Below, piece after piece: positions 7,704-17,270 of a stretch of 64,000 bases of DNA. The DNA is from Micromonospora sp. R77 (GTDB lineage Bacteria; Actinomycetota; Actinomycetes; Mycobacteriales; Micromonosporaceae). Below the pieces are notes generated by a model, which did no database searches, was not told where the DNA came from, and saw nothing but the letters and a program-made list of their open reading frames with translations. Positions within the stretch are counted from its first letter, which is position 1. The number at the start of each line of letters is the position of its first letter. The position numbers and the translations under genes were made by a program. Location: NCBI RefSeq assembly GCF_022747945.1, contig NZ_JALDST010000001.1, positions 744,001 to 808,000 of the forward strand, read 5' to 3'.

Positions 7704-8845
7704 CAGGCGCCCGCCTTGGCCAGCCGCGCCTCGATCGCGTCGCCGAGCCGCTCGCGCAGCTCCTCGACCGGAATCTTGTTGATCAGCTCGGCGAAGAAGC
7801 CGCGGACCACCAGCCGCCGGGCCTCACCCTCCGGGATGCCCCGGGCCATCAGGTAGAACAACTGCTCGTCGTCGAAGCGGCCGGTCGCGCTCGCGTGGCC
7901 GGCGCCGGCGATCTCGCCGGTCTCGATCTCCAGATTGGGTACGGAGTCCGCCCGCGCGCCGTCGGTGAGCAGCAGGTTCCGGTTGATCTCGTACGTGTCG
8001 GTGCCGGTCGCCTCGGCCCGGATCAGCACGTCACCCACCCAGACGGTGTGCGCGCTGGCCCCCTGCAGGGCGCCCCGGTAGCCGACGTAGCTGCGGCAGT
8101 CCGGCACGGTGTGGTCGACCAGCTGGCGGTGCTCCAGGTGCTGGCCCGAGTCGGCGAAGTAGACGCCGTACAGCTCGGCCTCGCCGCCCCGGCCGGTGTA
8201 CTCCACGCTGGTGTACTGCCGGACCAGGTCGCCACCGAGGCTGACCTGGACGTGGATCACCTTGGCGTCCCGGCCCAGCTTCACCTTCAGGTGCTGCGCC
8301 TGCACGGCGTCGTCGGCCCAGTCGGCGACGGTGACCAGGGTCAGCTTCGCGCCGTCGGCCACCGACACCTCGACGTTGTCGGCCAGGGTGGCCGAGCCGA
8401 CGTGCTCCAGCACCAGGGTCACCTCGGCGAACCGGCCGACCTCGACGAAGGTGTGCCCGAAGGCCACGCCCTGGGCGCCGTCGCCGACCACCCGCAGGCT
8501 CACCGGCGCCGACACCACGGCGTCCCGGGCGACCTCGACCAGCAGCGCCCCGTCGGCCGCCCCGTGCGCGAGCGCACTGATCCGGTCGACCGGGGTGAGC
8601 ACGCTGCCCACCCGCGGGTCGTCGGAGCCGATCCGGGAGACGGTGACGCCCTCGGGCAGGTCACCGTACTCGTGCCGGACCGTGGCGGTCGCGGCCTGCG
8701 CGTCGCCGACCAGGCCGCGCAGGCGCTTGAGCGGGGTGAAACGCCACTCCTCCTCCAGGCCGGTCAGGGCCGGGAAGTCGGCGACGTCGTACGAGCGGAG
8801 CGCCTGCGACTTGGTGCTGGGCGGCGCGGAAGCCTGGGTAGTCAT
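7703..8845 (-). CDS. sufD: SufD, scaffold subunit
   Basis: A 380-residue SufBD-family protein: a beta-helical core with the C-terminal signature region (SATGRFDDEQLFYLMARGIP and GEARRLVVRGFF). It forms the SufBCD scaffold with SufB and SufC. An AAGGAAGAG ribosome site precedes the ATG at 8845. It follows sufB after an unusually long 81-base gap holding a strong hairpin, while its downstream neighbour overlaps by one base. Confidence 0.94.
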   Translation of the reverse strand: MTTQASAPPSTKSQALRSYDVADFPALTGLEEEWRFTPLKRLRGLVGDAQAATATVRHEYGDLPEGVTVSRIGSDDPRVGSVLTPVDRISALAHGAADGALLVEVARDAVVSAPVSLRVVGDGAQGVAFGHTFVEVGRFAEVTLVLEHVGSATLADNVEVSVADGAKLTLVTVADWADDAVQAQHLKVKLGRDAKVIHVQVSLGGDLVRQYTSVEYTGRGGEAELYGVYFADSGQHLEHRQLVDHTVPDCRSYVGYRGALQGASAHTVWVGDVLIRAEATGTDTYEINRNLLLTDGARADSVPNLEIETGEIAGAGHASATGRFDDEQLFYLMARGIPEGEARRLVVRGFFAELINKIPVEELRERLGDAIEARLAKAGA

Positions 8846-8884
8846 CTCTTCCTTGGTCTGTGCTGTTCCGTCGGGGGCCTGGTG

Positions 8885-8910
8885 CGGCGGGCCGGTTTCC
8901 CGGCCCGCCG
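8885..8910 (-). promoter_or_regulatory. Intercistronic hairpin between sufB and sufD
   Basis: CGGCGGGCCGG (8885-8895) pairs perfectly with 8900-8910 around the loop TTTC. Other suf junctions here overlap or are only 6 bases apart, so this is the one place where transcript level could be stepped down or an mRNA end stabilised. Confidence 0.5.
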
Positions 8911-8926
8911 TGCGGGAGTGGCGGCG

Positions 8927-10357
8927 TCAGCCGACCGCGCCCTCCATCTGCAGCTCGATCAGGCGGTTGAGCTCCAGGGCGTACTCCATCGGGAGCTCCT
9001 TGGCGATCGGCTCGATGAAGCCGCGCACGATCATCGCCATCGCCTCGTCCTCGCTCAGGCCCCGACTCATCAGGTAGAAGAGCTGGTCGTCGCTGATCTT
9101 GGAGACGGTCGCCTCGTGCCCCATCGACACGTCGTCCTCGCGGATGTCGACGTAGGGGTAGGTGTCCGAGCGGGAGATGGTGTCGACCAGCAGGGCGTCG
9201 CACTTGACCGTGCTCCGGCTGCTGTGCGAACCCTCCAGCACCTGCACCAGGCCCCGGTAGGAGGTGCGGCCGCCACCACGGGCGATCGACTTCGACACGA
9301 TGGTGCTGCTCGTGTGCGGTGCCGCGTGCACCATCTTGGCGCCCGCGTCCTGGTGCTGGCCCTCACCGGCCATGGCCACCGAGAGCACCTCGCCCTTGGC
9401 GTGCTCGCCGGTCATGTAGACCGCCGGGTACTTCATGGTGACCTTGGAGCCGATGTTGCCGTCGACCCACTCCATGGTCGCGCCCTCGTGGCAGACGGCG
9501 CGCTTGGTGACCAGGTTGTAGACGTTGTTCGACCAGTTCTGGATGGTCGTGTAACGGCAGCGCGCGTTCTTCTTGACGATGATCTCCACGACCGCGCTGT
9601 GCAGCGAGTCGGAGGAGTAGAGCGGCGCGGTGCAGCCCTCGACGTAGTGCACGTACGCACCCTCGTCGACGATGATCAGCGTCCGCTCGAACTGGCCCAT
9701 GTTCTCCGTGTTGATCCGGAAGTAGGCCTGCAGCGGGATCTCCACGTGCACGCCCTTCGGCACGTAGATGAACGAGCCACCGGACCACACGGAGGTGTTC
9801 AGCGCGGCGAACTTGTTGTCGCCGACCGGGATCACCGTGCCGAAGTACTCCTTGAAGACGTCCTCGTGCTCCTTGAGGGCGGTGTCGGTGTCCAGGAAGA
9901 GGACACCCTGCTCCTCGAGGTCCTCGCGGATCTTGTGGTAGACCACCTCGGACTCGTACTGCGCGGCGACACCGGCGACCAGGCGCTGCTTCTCCGCCTC
10001 GGGGATGCCCAGCCGGTCGTAGGTGTTCTTGATCTCCTCCGGCAGGTCCTCCCAGCTGGTGGCCTGCTTCTCGGTGGAGCGCACGAAGTACTTGATGTTG
10101 TCGAAGTCGATCCCGGTGAGGTCCGCGCCCCAGGCCGGCATCGGCTTGCGGCCGAACAGGCGCAGGCCCTTCAGGCGCAGGTCGAGCATCCAGGCCGGCT
10201 CGTTCTTCTTCGCCGAGATGTCCCGCACCACCGCCTCGTTGATACCGCGCTGCGCGGCGGCCCCGGCGACGTCGGAGTCGGCCCAGCCGTACTCGTAGCG
10301 ACCGAGGGCGGCGAGCTGCTCCTCCTGGGTCAGGGGCTGGACGATCTGCTCGGTCAT
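8927..10357 (-). CDS. sufB: SufB, Fe-S scaffold subunit
   Basis: A 476-residue SufB protein, the main site of de novo cluster formation. It contains conserved blocks [39 protein letters not shown] (with the conserved cysteine) and the C-terminal [19 protein letters not shown]. The ATG at 10357 overlaps the sufR stop (ATGA) and is preceded by GAGGACAGATAG. Length is typical (470-480). Confidence 0.96.
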   Translation of the reverse strand: MTEQIVQPLTQEEQLAALGRYEYGWADSDVAGAAAQRGINEAVVRDISAKKNEPAWMLDLRLKGLRLFGRKPMPAWGADLTGIDFDNIKYFVRSTEKQATSWEDLPEEIKNTYDRLGIPEAEKQRLVAGVAAQYESEVVYHKIREDLEEQGVLFLDTDTALKEHEDVFKEYFGTVIPVGDNKFAALNTSVWSGGSFIYVPKGVHVEIPLQAYFRINTENMGQFERTLIIVDEGAYVHYVEGCTAPLYSSDSLHSAVVEIIVKKNARCRYTTIQNWSNNVYNLVTKRAVCHEGATMEWVDGNIGSKVTMKYPAVYMTGEHAKGEVLSVAMAGEGQHQDAGAKMVHAAPHTSSTIVSKSIARGGGRTSYRGLVQVLEGSHSSRSTVKCDALLVDTISRSDTYPYVDIREDDVSMGHEATVSKISDDQLFYLMSRGLSEDEAMAMIVRGFIEPIAKELPMEYALELNRLIELQMEGAVG

Positions 10358-11139
10358 CTATCTGTCCTCACAGTGGTGACGGTGTTTCCGGACTTCGTAC
10401 GCGGCTGACCGGGAATGTGCGTGGTGCACACCCCGTCGCCGTGCGCGATGGTGGCCAGGCGCTGCACGTGGGTGCCGACCAGGCGGGAGATCACCGCGGT
10501 CTCGGCCTCGCACAGCTGGGGGAACTCGGCGGCCACGTGCGCCACCGGGCAGTGGTGCTGACAGAGCTGACCGCCGGAGGCGATCGTGGACGCGTTGGCA
10601 GCGTATCCCTCGGCGGTGAGCGCCCCGGCGAGCGCCTCCGCCCGCGCGAGCGGGTCGGTGCCGGCGTCCTCCATGGCGGCCCGGCAGCGGTCCTCCAGGG
10701 CGGCCACCTGGTCGGCGGCGAACGCCTCGACCGCGTCGGCACCTCCGTTGCTGGCGATCCAGCGCAGCGCGGCGGTGGCGATGTTGTCGTAGTGGTGGGT
10801 GCCGCAGCGGACCCGGGCCGCGTCGGTCAGCAGGAACACCTTGGCCGGACGGCCCCGACCGCGGCTGCCGCGCACGGCCTGCTCGCGGGCGACCACGTCG
10901 CCGTCGGCGAGCATCGCGTCGAGGTGCCGACGGATCGCCGCCGGGCTGAGCCCGAGCGCCGTGCCGAGCTGGGCGGCGGTGGTCGCCCCCCGCTCCAGCA
11001 GCAGCTGGGTGACCCGGTCGCGGGTGGAGAGGTCGGCGGCGGTGGACTCCGGCTCGGCCCGCCGGACGCCACGCGGTGCCCCGCCGGCGGCCGGGGCGGC
11101 CGTCGGCTGGTGCCCGGAGAGCGCCGCCGCGTTTTTCAC
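10354..11139 (-). CDS. sufR: SufR-type Fe-S-responsive transcriptional regulator
   Basis: A 261-residue regulator heading the suf operon. The N-terminal winged helix (about residues 35-110) includes [20 protein letters not shown] and [12 protein letters not shown]. The C-terminal half carries the cysteine set [10 protein letters not shown] plus PQLCEAE, which in SufR proteins ligates an Fe-S cluster. SufR represses suf when the cluster is bound. The GTG start at 11139 is chosen because TAACGT lies 7 nt upstream, predicting a leaderless mRNA; it also gives the expected N-terminus VKNAAALSG. The stop overlaps the sufB start. Confidence 0.92.
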   Translation of the reverse strand: MKNAAALSGHQPTAAPAAGGAPRGVRRAEPESTAADLSTRDRVTQLLLERGATTAAQLGTALGLSPAAIRRHLDAMLADGDVVAREQAVRGSRGRGRPAKVFLLTDAARVRCGTHHYDNIATAALRWIASNGGADAVEAFAADQVAALEDRCRAAMEDAGTDPLARAEALAGALTAEGYAANASTIASGGQLCQHHCPVAHVAAEFPQLCEAETAVISRLVGTHVQRLATIAHGDGVCTTHIPGQPRTKSGNTVTTVRTDR

Positions 11140-11157
11140 AACGCCAACGTTACGTAA
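11140..11157 (-). promoter_or_regulatory. sufR leaderless promoter with overlapping palindrome
   Basis: On the minus strand TAACGT (11152-11147) is followed by TGGCGTT and then the GTG start. The perfect palindrome TTACGTAA (11150-11157) and an adjoining AACGTT overlap this -10. That fits autoregulation by SufR binding over the promoter (inference). Confidence 0.5.
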
Positions 11158-11242
11158 TTCGTCCAGGGCCCGCAAACCCGGGTCCCGGTGATCCGGACCA
11201 CCGGCACCGCGGAGTCGCCCGATCGGGCACCACTACGGTGCG

Positions 11243-11248
11243 TAGGAT
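11243..11248 (+). promoter_or_regulatory. ctaA -10 element (leaderless)
   Basis: TAGGAT at 11243-11248, then seven bases, then the GTG start at 11256. This spacing puts the transcript start at or next to the start codon. No ribosome site precedes the GTG. Confidence 0.55.
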
Positions 11249-11255
11249 TCGCTCC

Positions 11256-12239
11256 GTGAAGCGATCCGTCCGTTTCCCGGCCCCCGCCGCGCTGCGTGGC
11301 CCGCTCGACCGGTTCCCGGTGTCGACCACGCTGCTGCGCCGCCTCGCGTACGCCTCGATCGTGTCGAACGTGGCGGTCGTGGTGACCGGCGGGGCGGTCC
11401 GGCTGACCGCCTCGGGCCTCGGCTGCCCCACCTGGCCCCGCTGCACCGACGACTCGTACACCACCACGGCCGAGATGGGCGTGCACGGGGTGATCGAGTT
11501 CGGCAACCGGCTGCTCGGCTTCGTGGTGGGGTTCATCGCGCTCGCCGTGCTGCTCGCCGTGCTCGCCCGGCGCCCCCGGCCGCGCGGGCTGCTGCCGTTG
11601 GCGGTCGCGGTCTTCCTCGGCATCCCGGCCCAGGCCGTGCTCGGCGGGATCACCGTGCTCACCAACCTCAACCCGTGGGTGGTCGGGCTGCACTTCCTCG
11701 CCTCGATGGCGGTGATCGCCGCCGCGTACGCCCTCTGGCGGCGCACCGTCGAGCCGGACGGCCCGACGATCCCCACCGTGCCGGCGCCGCTGCGCCACCT
11801 CGCGCTGCTCACCACCGTGGTCGGCGCGGCCGTCCTGGTGGTCGGCACCTGGGTGACCGGTAGCGGCCCGCACGCCGGCGACCAGGGCGCCAAGCGCAAC
11901 GGCCTGGACCCCGAGGCGATCTCCCAGCTGCACGCCGACGGGGTCTTCCTGCTGATCGGGCTCTCGGTGGCGCTGGTCTTCGCCTTCCGGGCGGTCGGCG
12001 CCACCCGGGCCACCCGGGCCGCCGTGGTGCTGGTGGCGGTGGAACTGGGGCAGGGCCTGATCGGCTTCGTGCAGTACTTCACCCACCTGCCGGCGGTGCT
12101 GGTGGCCGCGCACATGCTCGGCTCCTGCCTGGTCCTGCTGGCCACCCTCGCGGTGCTCTGGTCGACCCGTGAACGCGGCCCGGTCGCCCCCCTGGCCAGG
12201 CCGGCCGAGACCGCCACCCCGGTCACCACCGCCGCCTGA
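11256..12239 (+). CDS. ctaA: Haem A synthase (COX15/CtaA family)
   Basis: A 327-residue polytopic membrane protein with eight predicted helices that oxidises haem O to haem A for cytochrome aa3 oxidase. The conserved haem-binding histidines lie in GVHGVIEFGNRL, GLHFLASM, QLHADGV and AHMLGS; a cysteine pair region GCPTWPRC follows the first helix. The GTG start at 11256 is supported by a leaderless -10 box. CtaB, which makes the haem O substrate, is encoded nearby on the other strand. Confidence 0.93.
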   Translation: MKRSVRFPAPAALRGPLDRFPVSTTLLRRLAYASIVSNVAVVVTGGAVRLTASGLGCPTWPRCTDDSYTTTAEMGVHGVIEFGNRLLGFVVGFIALAVLLAVLARRPRPRGLLPLAVAVFLGIPAQAVLGGITVLTNLNPWVVGLHFLASMAVIAAAYALWRRTVEPDGPTIPTVPAPLRHLALLTTVVGAAVLVVGTWVTGSGPHAGDQGAKRNGLDPEAISQLHADGVFLLIGLSVALVFAFRAVGATRATRAAVVLVAVELGQGLIGFVQYFTHLPAVLVAAHMLGSCLVLLATLAVLWSTRERGPVAPLARPAETATPVTTAA

Positions 12240-12295
12240 CCCACCCCCGCACACCGCCCTGGGTCACCCCTGCCCGCCGCGCCCCGATCGAGGCA

Positions 12296-12355
12296 GCAGT
12301 TTCTCGGAAACAGTGGCTTCCCTACGGGCTGAAGCCACTGTTTCCGAGAAACTGC
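12296..12355. repeat. 24-bp perfect inverted repeat with 12-nt loop
   Basis: The arms 12296-12319 and 12332-12355 are exact reverse complements. Each arm contains its own mini palindrome GTTTC-TCG-GAAAC. The element is AT-richer than its flanks and lies between convergent ctaA and the ATP-grasp gene, so it can act as a bidirectional terminator. Its length and nested symmetry suggest a dispersed repeat (inference). Confidence 0.9.
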
Positions 12356-12379
12356 GCGGATCTTGGTCGTGGGGGTGGG

Positions 12380-13291
12380 TCAGGGCAGGTGGGCGGTGAT
12401 GGCGGCGGCGAGGCGGTCGGGGGCGCCGTCGGCGTACCCGATGAAGAGGCTGGGCTCGGTGAGCTCCAGCTCGACCAGGACGGGTGAGCCGTCCGGGCCG
12501 GGGATGAGGTCGACCCGCGCGTAGAGCAGCGACCCGGTACCGCCGGGGATCGCGTCGAGGACGCGGCGGGCCACCGCCAACTGTTCCGGCGTGGCCGTCC
12601 GGGCGTCGATCTGCTCCTCCTTGTAGAGCGCGGTCTCGCCGAGGTCGGGACCGGTCAGCATCGGACCCTTGCGGATCGCGTGGCTGAAGGCCAGGCCGCC
12701 GGGGCCGGTGAAGAAGAGCAGGGCCGTCTCTCCCACGGTGTCCACCGCGCTCAGGTACGGCTGTAGCATGCTGACCCGGCCGGCTGCGGAGAGTCGCGCG
12801 ACGTGCGCCTCGGCGAGCGTCCGGTGCTCCGGATCGGCCAGGTCGTACCGGCCGGTGTCCTGGCTGCCGGCGCTGACCGCCGGCTTGATCACGTACTCCC
12901 CCGCCTCGGCGGGCGGGGTCCAGCGCTCCCCCGGCTCGACCCAGACCGTCGGCACGGTCGGTACGCCCGCCGCCGAGAGCTCGGCCAGGTAACGCTTGTC
13001 GGTGTTCCAGCGGACCACGTCGGCGGGGTTGACCAGGCGCGGAACGGTCTGCGCCCAGGCGACGAACTCGTCGCGCCGCAGCGCGTAGTCCCAGGGTGAG
13101 CGGAGCACCGCGAGGTCGTACCGGGACCAGTCGACGCTCGGGTCGTCCCAGACGGCCGGCTCGGCGTGGACGCCGAGGGCGGTGAGCGGGGCGAGCACGA
13201 GCCGATCGTCCGGTTCGAGGTCCGGCAGCTTGGTGCAGGTGACGAGAGCGACCCGGGGTTTCCCCCGGGTCGACTGGTGGTGGTCGGTCAA
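12380..13291 (-). CDS. ATP-grasp ligase (resembles DcsG-type proteins)
   Basis: A 303-residue ATP-grasp protein. The N-terminal Rossmann-like part includes VALVTCTKLPDLEPDD and LAVLRSPWDYALRRDEFVAW. The ATP-binding core includes EYVIKPAVSAGSQDTGRY, and metal-binding acids lie near the C-terminus (LLYARVDLIPGPDG, VLVELELTEPSLF). The pattern resembles proteins annotated as O-ureido-D-serine cyclo-ligase (DcsG, cycloserine pathway), but no other cycloserine gene is nearby, so the substrate is unknown. The only in-frame start after the upstream stop is a TTG at 13291 without a ribosome site. The upstream gene ends 9 bases earlier in the same frame. Confidence 0.75.
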   Translation of the reverse strand: MTDHHQSTRGKPRVALVTCTKLPDLEPDDRLVLAPLTALGVHAEPAVWDDPSVDWSRYDLAVLRSPWDYALRRDEFVAWAQTVPRLVNPADVVRWNTDKRYLAELSAAGVPTVPTVWVEPGERWTPPAEAGEYVIKPAVSAGSQDTGRYDLADPEHRTLAEAHVARLSAAGRVSMLQPYLSAVDTVGETALLFFTGPGGLAFSHAIRKGPMLTGPDLGETALYKEEQIDARTATPEQLAVARRVLDAIPGGTGSLLYARVDLIPGPDGSPVLVELELTEPSLFIGYADGAPDRLAAAITAHLP

Positions 13292-13300
13292 TTTATGTGT

Positions 13301-13636
13301 CTAACGAGCCATCGTGCGCCGGGCCATCGACCGCCACAGGTCGTTGCTCGGACGCATCTGGTCCATCAGTTCCCGCTCCCAGGTGTTCTCGACGGTGACT
13401 CCCGCCGTGGCGCAGGCCTGCCGCGCGACGACGGTGTCGTCCGCGAACTGGTCGGCCCACGCGCCGTCCTCACCGACGAGGACGATTCGTGCCCCACGCT
13501 TGCCGACGTACTCGATGACCGCCTTCGCCCCGCCGTGCCCGGCGGCGAACGACTTGATACCCGCGACCAGACCGTTGAGGGCCGGTGCGGGGGCGGCCTG
13601 CTGAGCCGTCAGCGTCGTATCGGAACCATCTGCCAT
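13301..13636 (-). CDS. Conserved-looking hypothetical protein (111 aa)
   Basis: Not recognised. A 111-residue soluble protein: a polar Ala/Gln-rich N-terminus (MADGSDTTLTAQQAAPAP), a central beta/alpha-like segment (KAVIEYVGKRGARIVLVGED), then an acidic helix-rich end finishing RRTMAR. There is one cysteine and no signal or membrane segment. The ATG at 13636 follows TAGGCT by 7 nt, predicting a leaderless mRNA. It lies directly upstream of, and probably in one transcript with, the ATP-grasp gene; only one in-frame TAG separates the two reading frames. Confidence 0.6.
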   Translation of the reverse strand: MADGSDTTLTAQQAAPAPALNGLVAGIKSFAAGHGGAKAVIEYVGKRGARIVLVGEDGAWADQFADDTVVARQACATAGVTVENTWERELMDQMRPSNDLWRSMARRTMAR

Positions 13637-13643
13637 GACGCGA

Positions 13644-13649
13644 AGCCTA
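13644..13649 (-). promoter_or_regulatory. -10 element of the 111-aa gene (leaderless)
   Basis: On the minus strand TAGGCT (13649-13644) is followed by TCGCGTC and the ATG. The spacing is the same as at ctaA, sufR and uvrC. Confidence 0.5.
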
Positions 13650-13698
13650 AGCAGAGTCCCACCCGGATGTGCGAGAACCATGAACTATTTGTGATGCC

Positions 13699-13734
13699 AA
13701 TTACCTCCTGGTTTAAGGAAGACCACAGGTAATT
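13699..13734. repeat. Small AT-rich inverted repeat
   Basis: AATTACCT (13699-13706) and AGGTAATT (13727-13734) are exact inverted copies 20 bases apart in the AT-rich gap between the 111-aa gene and ctaB. A possible regulator site for the 111-aa gene. No match to a known motif. Confidence 0.35.
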
Positions 13735-13890
13735 TGACCGGATTTGCCGGCACAAGATGGGGCGAACCGGGCGGGGCGGATCGTCACAATCTGTCCGACT
13801 TGAGCCGCCTCAACTCAAGCCGAAAAAAATTCTGGTGAAATCCCGCACCTGCGGAAACTCGGCCACCCCGGGTGGCCACGCCGGGCTCGT

Positions 13891-14844
13891 TCAGAGCAGC
13901 GCGTCGAGCGCCACCGCGGCGAAGAGGATGGTCAGGTAGGTGGTGGACCAGTGGAACAGGCGCATCGGCTTGACCGCCTCGCCCCGCGCAGCCCGCCGGC
14001 AGAGCTTGTGCGCCTCCACCACGAAGATGCCGCCCACCACCAGCGCGGTGACCCCGTAGATCGGGCTCATGCCCAGCGGCCAGACGGCGAGCGAGGAGAG
14101 CAGTGTGAGCCAGGAGAAGATGATGATCTCGGCGTTGACCCGGCGCACCGACGCCACCACCGGCAGCATCGGGATGCCCGCGCGGGCGTAGTCCGCCTTG
14201 TACTTGATGGCCAGCGCGTAGAAGTGCGGCATCTGCCAGAAGAAGACCACCGCGAAGAGCCCCCACGCGGCCGGCGACAGCGTGCCGGTGACCGCGGCCC
14301 AGCCGATCAGCACCGGCGCCGCCCCGCACGCGCCGCCCCAGAAGGTGTTGGCGGCGGTGGTCCGCTTGAGCCAGAGCGTGTAGACGAGGTCGTAGTAGGC
14401 GATCGCGGCCAGGGTCAGCCCGGCCGCCAGCCAGTTGGTGGCCACGGCCATCAGCACCACCGAGACCACCGCGAGCACGAGCCCGAAGACCAGCGCGTTG
14501 CGCGGCGACACGGTGTGCGCCGGCAGCGGGCGGCGCTTGGTACGCCGCATCAGCTGGTCGATGTCCCGGTCGATGTAGCAGTTGATGACGCTGGCCGCGC
14601 CGGCCGCCAGCGAGCCGCCGATCAGCACGACGGCCACCAGCCACAGCGACGGCATGCCACCGTCGGCGAGCATCATCGCCGGCACCGTGGTCACCAGCAG
14701 CAGCTCGACGATCCGGGGCTTGGTCAGCGCCACGTACGCCGAGACGACCGCGCGGACGTCCCGCCGCCCGGTCGCCGACGCCGCGTCCTCCGTGCGCACC
14801 GGCGGCTGCCCGGCAGAGTTGCTGACGGGGCGCTCGGTGATCAT
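13891..14844 (-). CDS. ctaB: Protohaem IX farnesyltransferase (haem O synthase)
   Basis: A 317-residue UbiA-family membrane prenyltransferase that adds farnesyl to haem B, giving haem O for CtaA. The first Asp-rich motif is [15 protein letters not shown], with [12 protein letters not shown] following. The second conserved loop is [14 protein letters not shown], and [20 protein letters not shown] lies between later helices. A polar 35-residue N-terminal tail precedes the first helix. The ATG at 14844 follows GGAAGG; a GTG two codons upstream is possible. It diverges from tkt. Confidence 0.93.
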   Translation of the reverse strand: MITERPVSNSAGQPPVRTEDAASATGRRDVRAVVSAYVALTKPRIVELLLVTTVPAMMLADGGMPSLWLVAVVLIGGSLAAGAASVINCYIDRDIDQLMRRTKRRPLPAHTVSPRNALVFGLVLAVVSVVLMAVATNWLAAGLTLAAIAYYDLVYTLWLKRTTAANTFWGGACGAAPVLIGWAAVTGTLSPAAWGLFAVVFFWQMPHFYALAIKYKADYARAGIPMLPVVASVRRVNAEIIIFSWLTLLSSLAVWPLGMSPIYGVTALVVGGIFVVEAHKLCRRAARGEAVKPMRLFHWSTTYLTILFAAVALDALL

Positions 14845-15066
14845 GCTCACGGATTGCCACCTTCCGGCATCGGCAGGGGGAGATCGGATCGGTCGGGACC
14901 CGTCGCGGGTCCGCACACCGCCCCACAGACTACGCGTCGTCGTTTGCGCTGCCCGGGCGACCCGACAACGGTGCGGGTCGTCACAGTCGGGATCGAACGC
15001 CCGGCGCCGCCCAGCCGTACCCACCAGCATGCCGAGATCCCCGGGCGGAGGTTTAGGACCGCTCGA

Positions 15067-15072
15067 TAGGGT
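15067..15072 (+). promoter_or_regulatory. tkt -10 element
   Basis: TAGGGT at 15067-15072 predicts a start near 15079 and a leader of about 37 nt carrying the GAGGAG ribosome site (15100-15105). No clear -35 box is seen. Confidence 0.4.
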
Positions 15073-15115
15073 CATCGGTGAGGGTTCCGCCCATCTGCCG
15101 AGGAGCACAACCATC

Positions 15116-17254
15116 GTGGCTGCCAACCGACCCGAGCAACCCGCACTCAACTGGTCCGACCTCGACCGCAGGGCCGTCGACACGGTCCGCGTGCTGGCCA
15201 TGGACGCCGTGGAGAAATCCGGCAACGGTCACCCGGGCACGGCGATGAGCCTCGCGCCCGCGGCGTACCTGCTCTTCAACCGGGTCATGCGGCACAACCC
15301 GGCCGACCCGAACTGGCCCGGCCGGGACCGGTTCGTGCTCTCCGCCGGGCACTCCAGCCTGACGCTCTACATCCAGCTCTTCCTCGCCGGCTACCCGCTC
15401 GCCCTGGACGACCTGAAGTCGCTGCGGCAGTGGGGTTCGCTCACCCCGGGCCACCCGGAGCACGGCCACACCCCGGGCGTGGAGACCACCACCGGCCCGC
15501 TCGGCCAGGGCCTGGGCAACGCGGTCGGCATGGCGATGGCGGCCCGCCGCGAGCGCGGCCTGTTCGACCCGGACCCGGACCGCGCCGACTCGCCGTTCCG
15601 GCACGACATCTGGTGCATCGCCTCCGACGGCGACATCGAGGAGGGCATCAGCCACGAGGTCAGCGCCCTCGCCGGCCACCAGCAGCTCGGCAACCTCTGC
15701 GTGATCTACGACGACAACGAGATCTCGATCGAGGACGACACCCGGATCGCCAAGAGCGAGGACGTGGCGGCCCGTTACGAGGCGTACGGCTGGCACGTGC
15801 AGACCGTCGACTGGCGGCGCGGCGACGCCGACCAGGACGACTACCACGAGGACGTGGAGGCGCTGTACCAGGCGCTGCTGGCCGCGAAGGCGGAGACCGA
15901 CCGGCCGAGCTTCGTCGCGCTGCGCACCATCATCGGCTGGCCCGCGCCGAACAAGAAGAACACCGGCAAGATCCACGGCTCCGCGCTCGGCGCGGACGAG
16001 GTGAAGGCCACCAAGGAGATCCTCGGCTTCGACCCGCAGCAGACCTTCCAGGTGGACGAGGAGGTCCTCGGGCACGCCCGGCAGGTGCTGGAGCGGGGTG
16101 CCGAGGCGCAGGCGGCGTGGACCACCGCGTTCGACGCGTGGGCGCAGGCCAACCCGGAGCGCAAGGCGCTGTGGGACCGGATGGCCGTCCGGCAGCTGCC
16201 GCAGGGCTGGACCGACGCCCTGCCGACCTTCCCCGCCGACGCGAAGGGCGTCGCCACCCGGGCCGCCTCCGGCAAGGTGCTGGAGGCCCTGGCCCCGGTC
16301 CTGCCGGAGCTCTGGGGCGGCTCGGCCGACCTGGCGGAGAGCAACAACACCACCATGAAGGGCGAGCCGTCCTTCATCCCGGCGGTGCACGCCACCAAGG
16401 ACTTCCCGGGCGACGAGTACGGCCGCACCCTGCACTTCGGCATCCGTGAGCACGCCATGGGCGCGATCCTCAACGGCATCGCCCTGCACGGCGGCACCCG
16501 GGCCTACGGCGGCACGTTCCTGGTGTTCAGCGACTACATGCGCCCGTCGGTCCGGCTCGCCGCGCTGATGAAGCTCCCGGTGACGTACGTCTGGACGCAC
16601 GACTCGATCGGCCTCGGCGAGGACGGCCCGACCCACCAGCCGGTGGAGCACCTGACCGCGCTGCGGGCCATCCCCGGCCTGGACGTGGTGCGCCCGGCCG
16701 ACGCCAACGAGACCGCGTGGGCGTGGCGGCAGGCGCTGGAGCACACCGACCGGCCGACCGCGCTGGCGCTGTCCCGCCAGCCGCTGCCGACCATCGACCG
16801 GGAGCAGTACGGCCCCGCCGAGGGCACCGCCAAGGGCGGCTACGTGCTGGCCGAGGCGTCCAACGGCAAGCCGCAGGTGATCATCGTCGGCACCGGCTCC
16901 GAGGTGCAGCTCTGCCTCACCGCCCGGGAGCGGCTGGAGGCCGACGGCACCCCCACCCGGGTCGTCTCGATGCCCTGCCAGGAGTGGTTCTACGAGCAGG
17001 ACGAGTCGTACCGGGAGTCGGTGCTGCCGCGCGGGGTAAAGGCACGGGTGAGCGTGGAGGCGGGCATCGCGATGTCCTGGCGCGGGATCGTCGGCGACAG
17101 CGGCGAGAGCGTGAGCCTGGAGCACTACGGCGCGAGTGCCCCGCACACCGTGCTCTTCGAACAGTTCGGGTTCACCCCCGACCGGATCGTGGCCGCCGCG
17201 CACGCGGCGCTGACCCGGGTGGGCGACATCACCGGTTTCACGACCGGCAACTGA
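15116..17254 (+). CDS. tkt: Transketolase
   Basis: A 712-residue transketolase of the non-oxidative pentose phosphate pathway. Substrate and TPP residues are seen in [15 protein letters not shown], the diphosphate site in [14 protein letters not shown], and the catalytic glutamate in [11 protein letters not shown]. The pyrimidine, PP and C-terminal domains are complete. The GTG start at 15116 has GAGGAG ten bases upstream; longer in-frame starts reach back into the ctaB side and lack support. It heads the tkt-tal-pgi-zwf-opcA-pgl run. Confidence 0.96.
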   Translation: MAANRPEQPALNWSDLDRRAVDTVRVLAMDAVEKSGNGHPGTAMSLAPAAYLLFNRVMRHNPADPNWPGRDRFVLSAGHSSLTLYIQLFLAGYPLALDDLKSLRQWGSLTPGHPEHGHTPGVETTTGPLGQGLGNAVGMAMAARRERGLFDPDPDRADSPFRHDIWCIASDGDIEEGISHEVSALAGHQQLGNLCVIYDDNEISIEDDTRIAKSEDVAARYEAYGWHVQTVDWRRGDADQDDYHEDVEALYQALLAAKAETDRPSFVALRTIIGWPAPNKKNTGKIHGSALGADEVKATKEILGFDPQQTFQVDEEVLGHARQVLERGAEAQAAWTTAFDAWAQANPERKALWDRMAVRQLPQGWTDALPTFPADAKGVATRAASGKVLEALAPVLPELWGGSADLAESNNTTMKGEPSFIPAVHATKDFPGDEYGRTLHFGIREHAMGAILNGIALHGGTRAYGGTFLVFSDYMRPSVRLAALMKLPVTYVWTHDSIGLGEDGPTHQPVEHLTALRAIPGLDVVRPADANETAWAWRQALEHTDRPTALALSRQPLPTIDREQYGPAEGTAKGGYVLAEASNGKPQVIIVGTGSEVQLCLTARERLEADGTPTRVVSMPCQEWFYEQDESYRESVLPRGVKARVSVEAGIAMSWRGIVGDSGESVSLEHYGASAPHTVLFEQFGFTPDRIVAAAHAALTRVGDITGFTTGN

Positions 17255-17270
17255 GGGGAGCGTGGACGGC

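Noticed and set aside
11136..12254. Long minus-strand open frame opposite ctaA
   Set aside because: Shadow frame caused by high-GC codon bias; low-complexity Gly/Arg/Asp translation, no motifs. The same applies to the long antisense frames over tkt, uvrA, typA and the penicillin acylase.
12380..13636. Graspetide (RiPP) system: small precursor plus ATP-grasp macrocyclase
   Set aside because: The 111-aa protein lacks the repeated acidic/Thr core and leader motif of graspetide precursors and looks like a folded domain; no transporter nearby.
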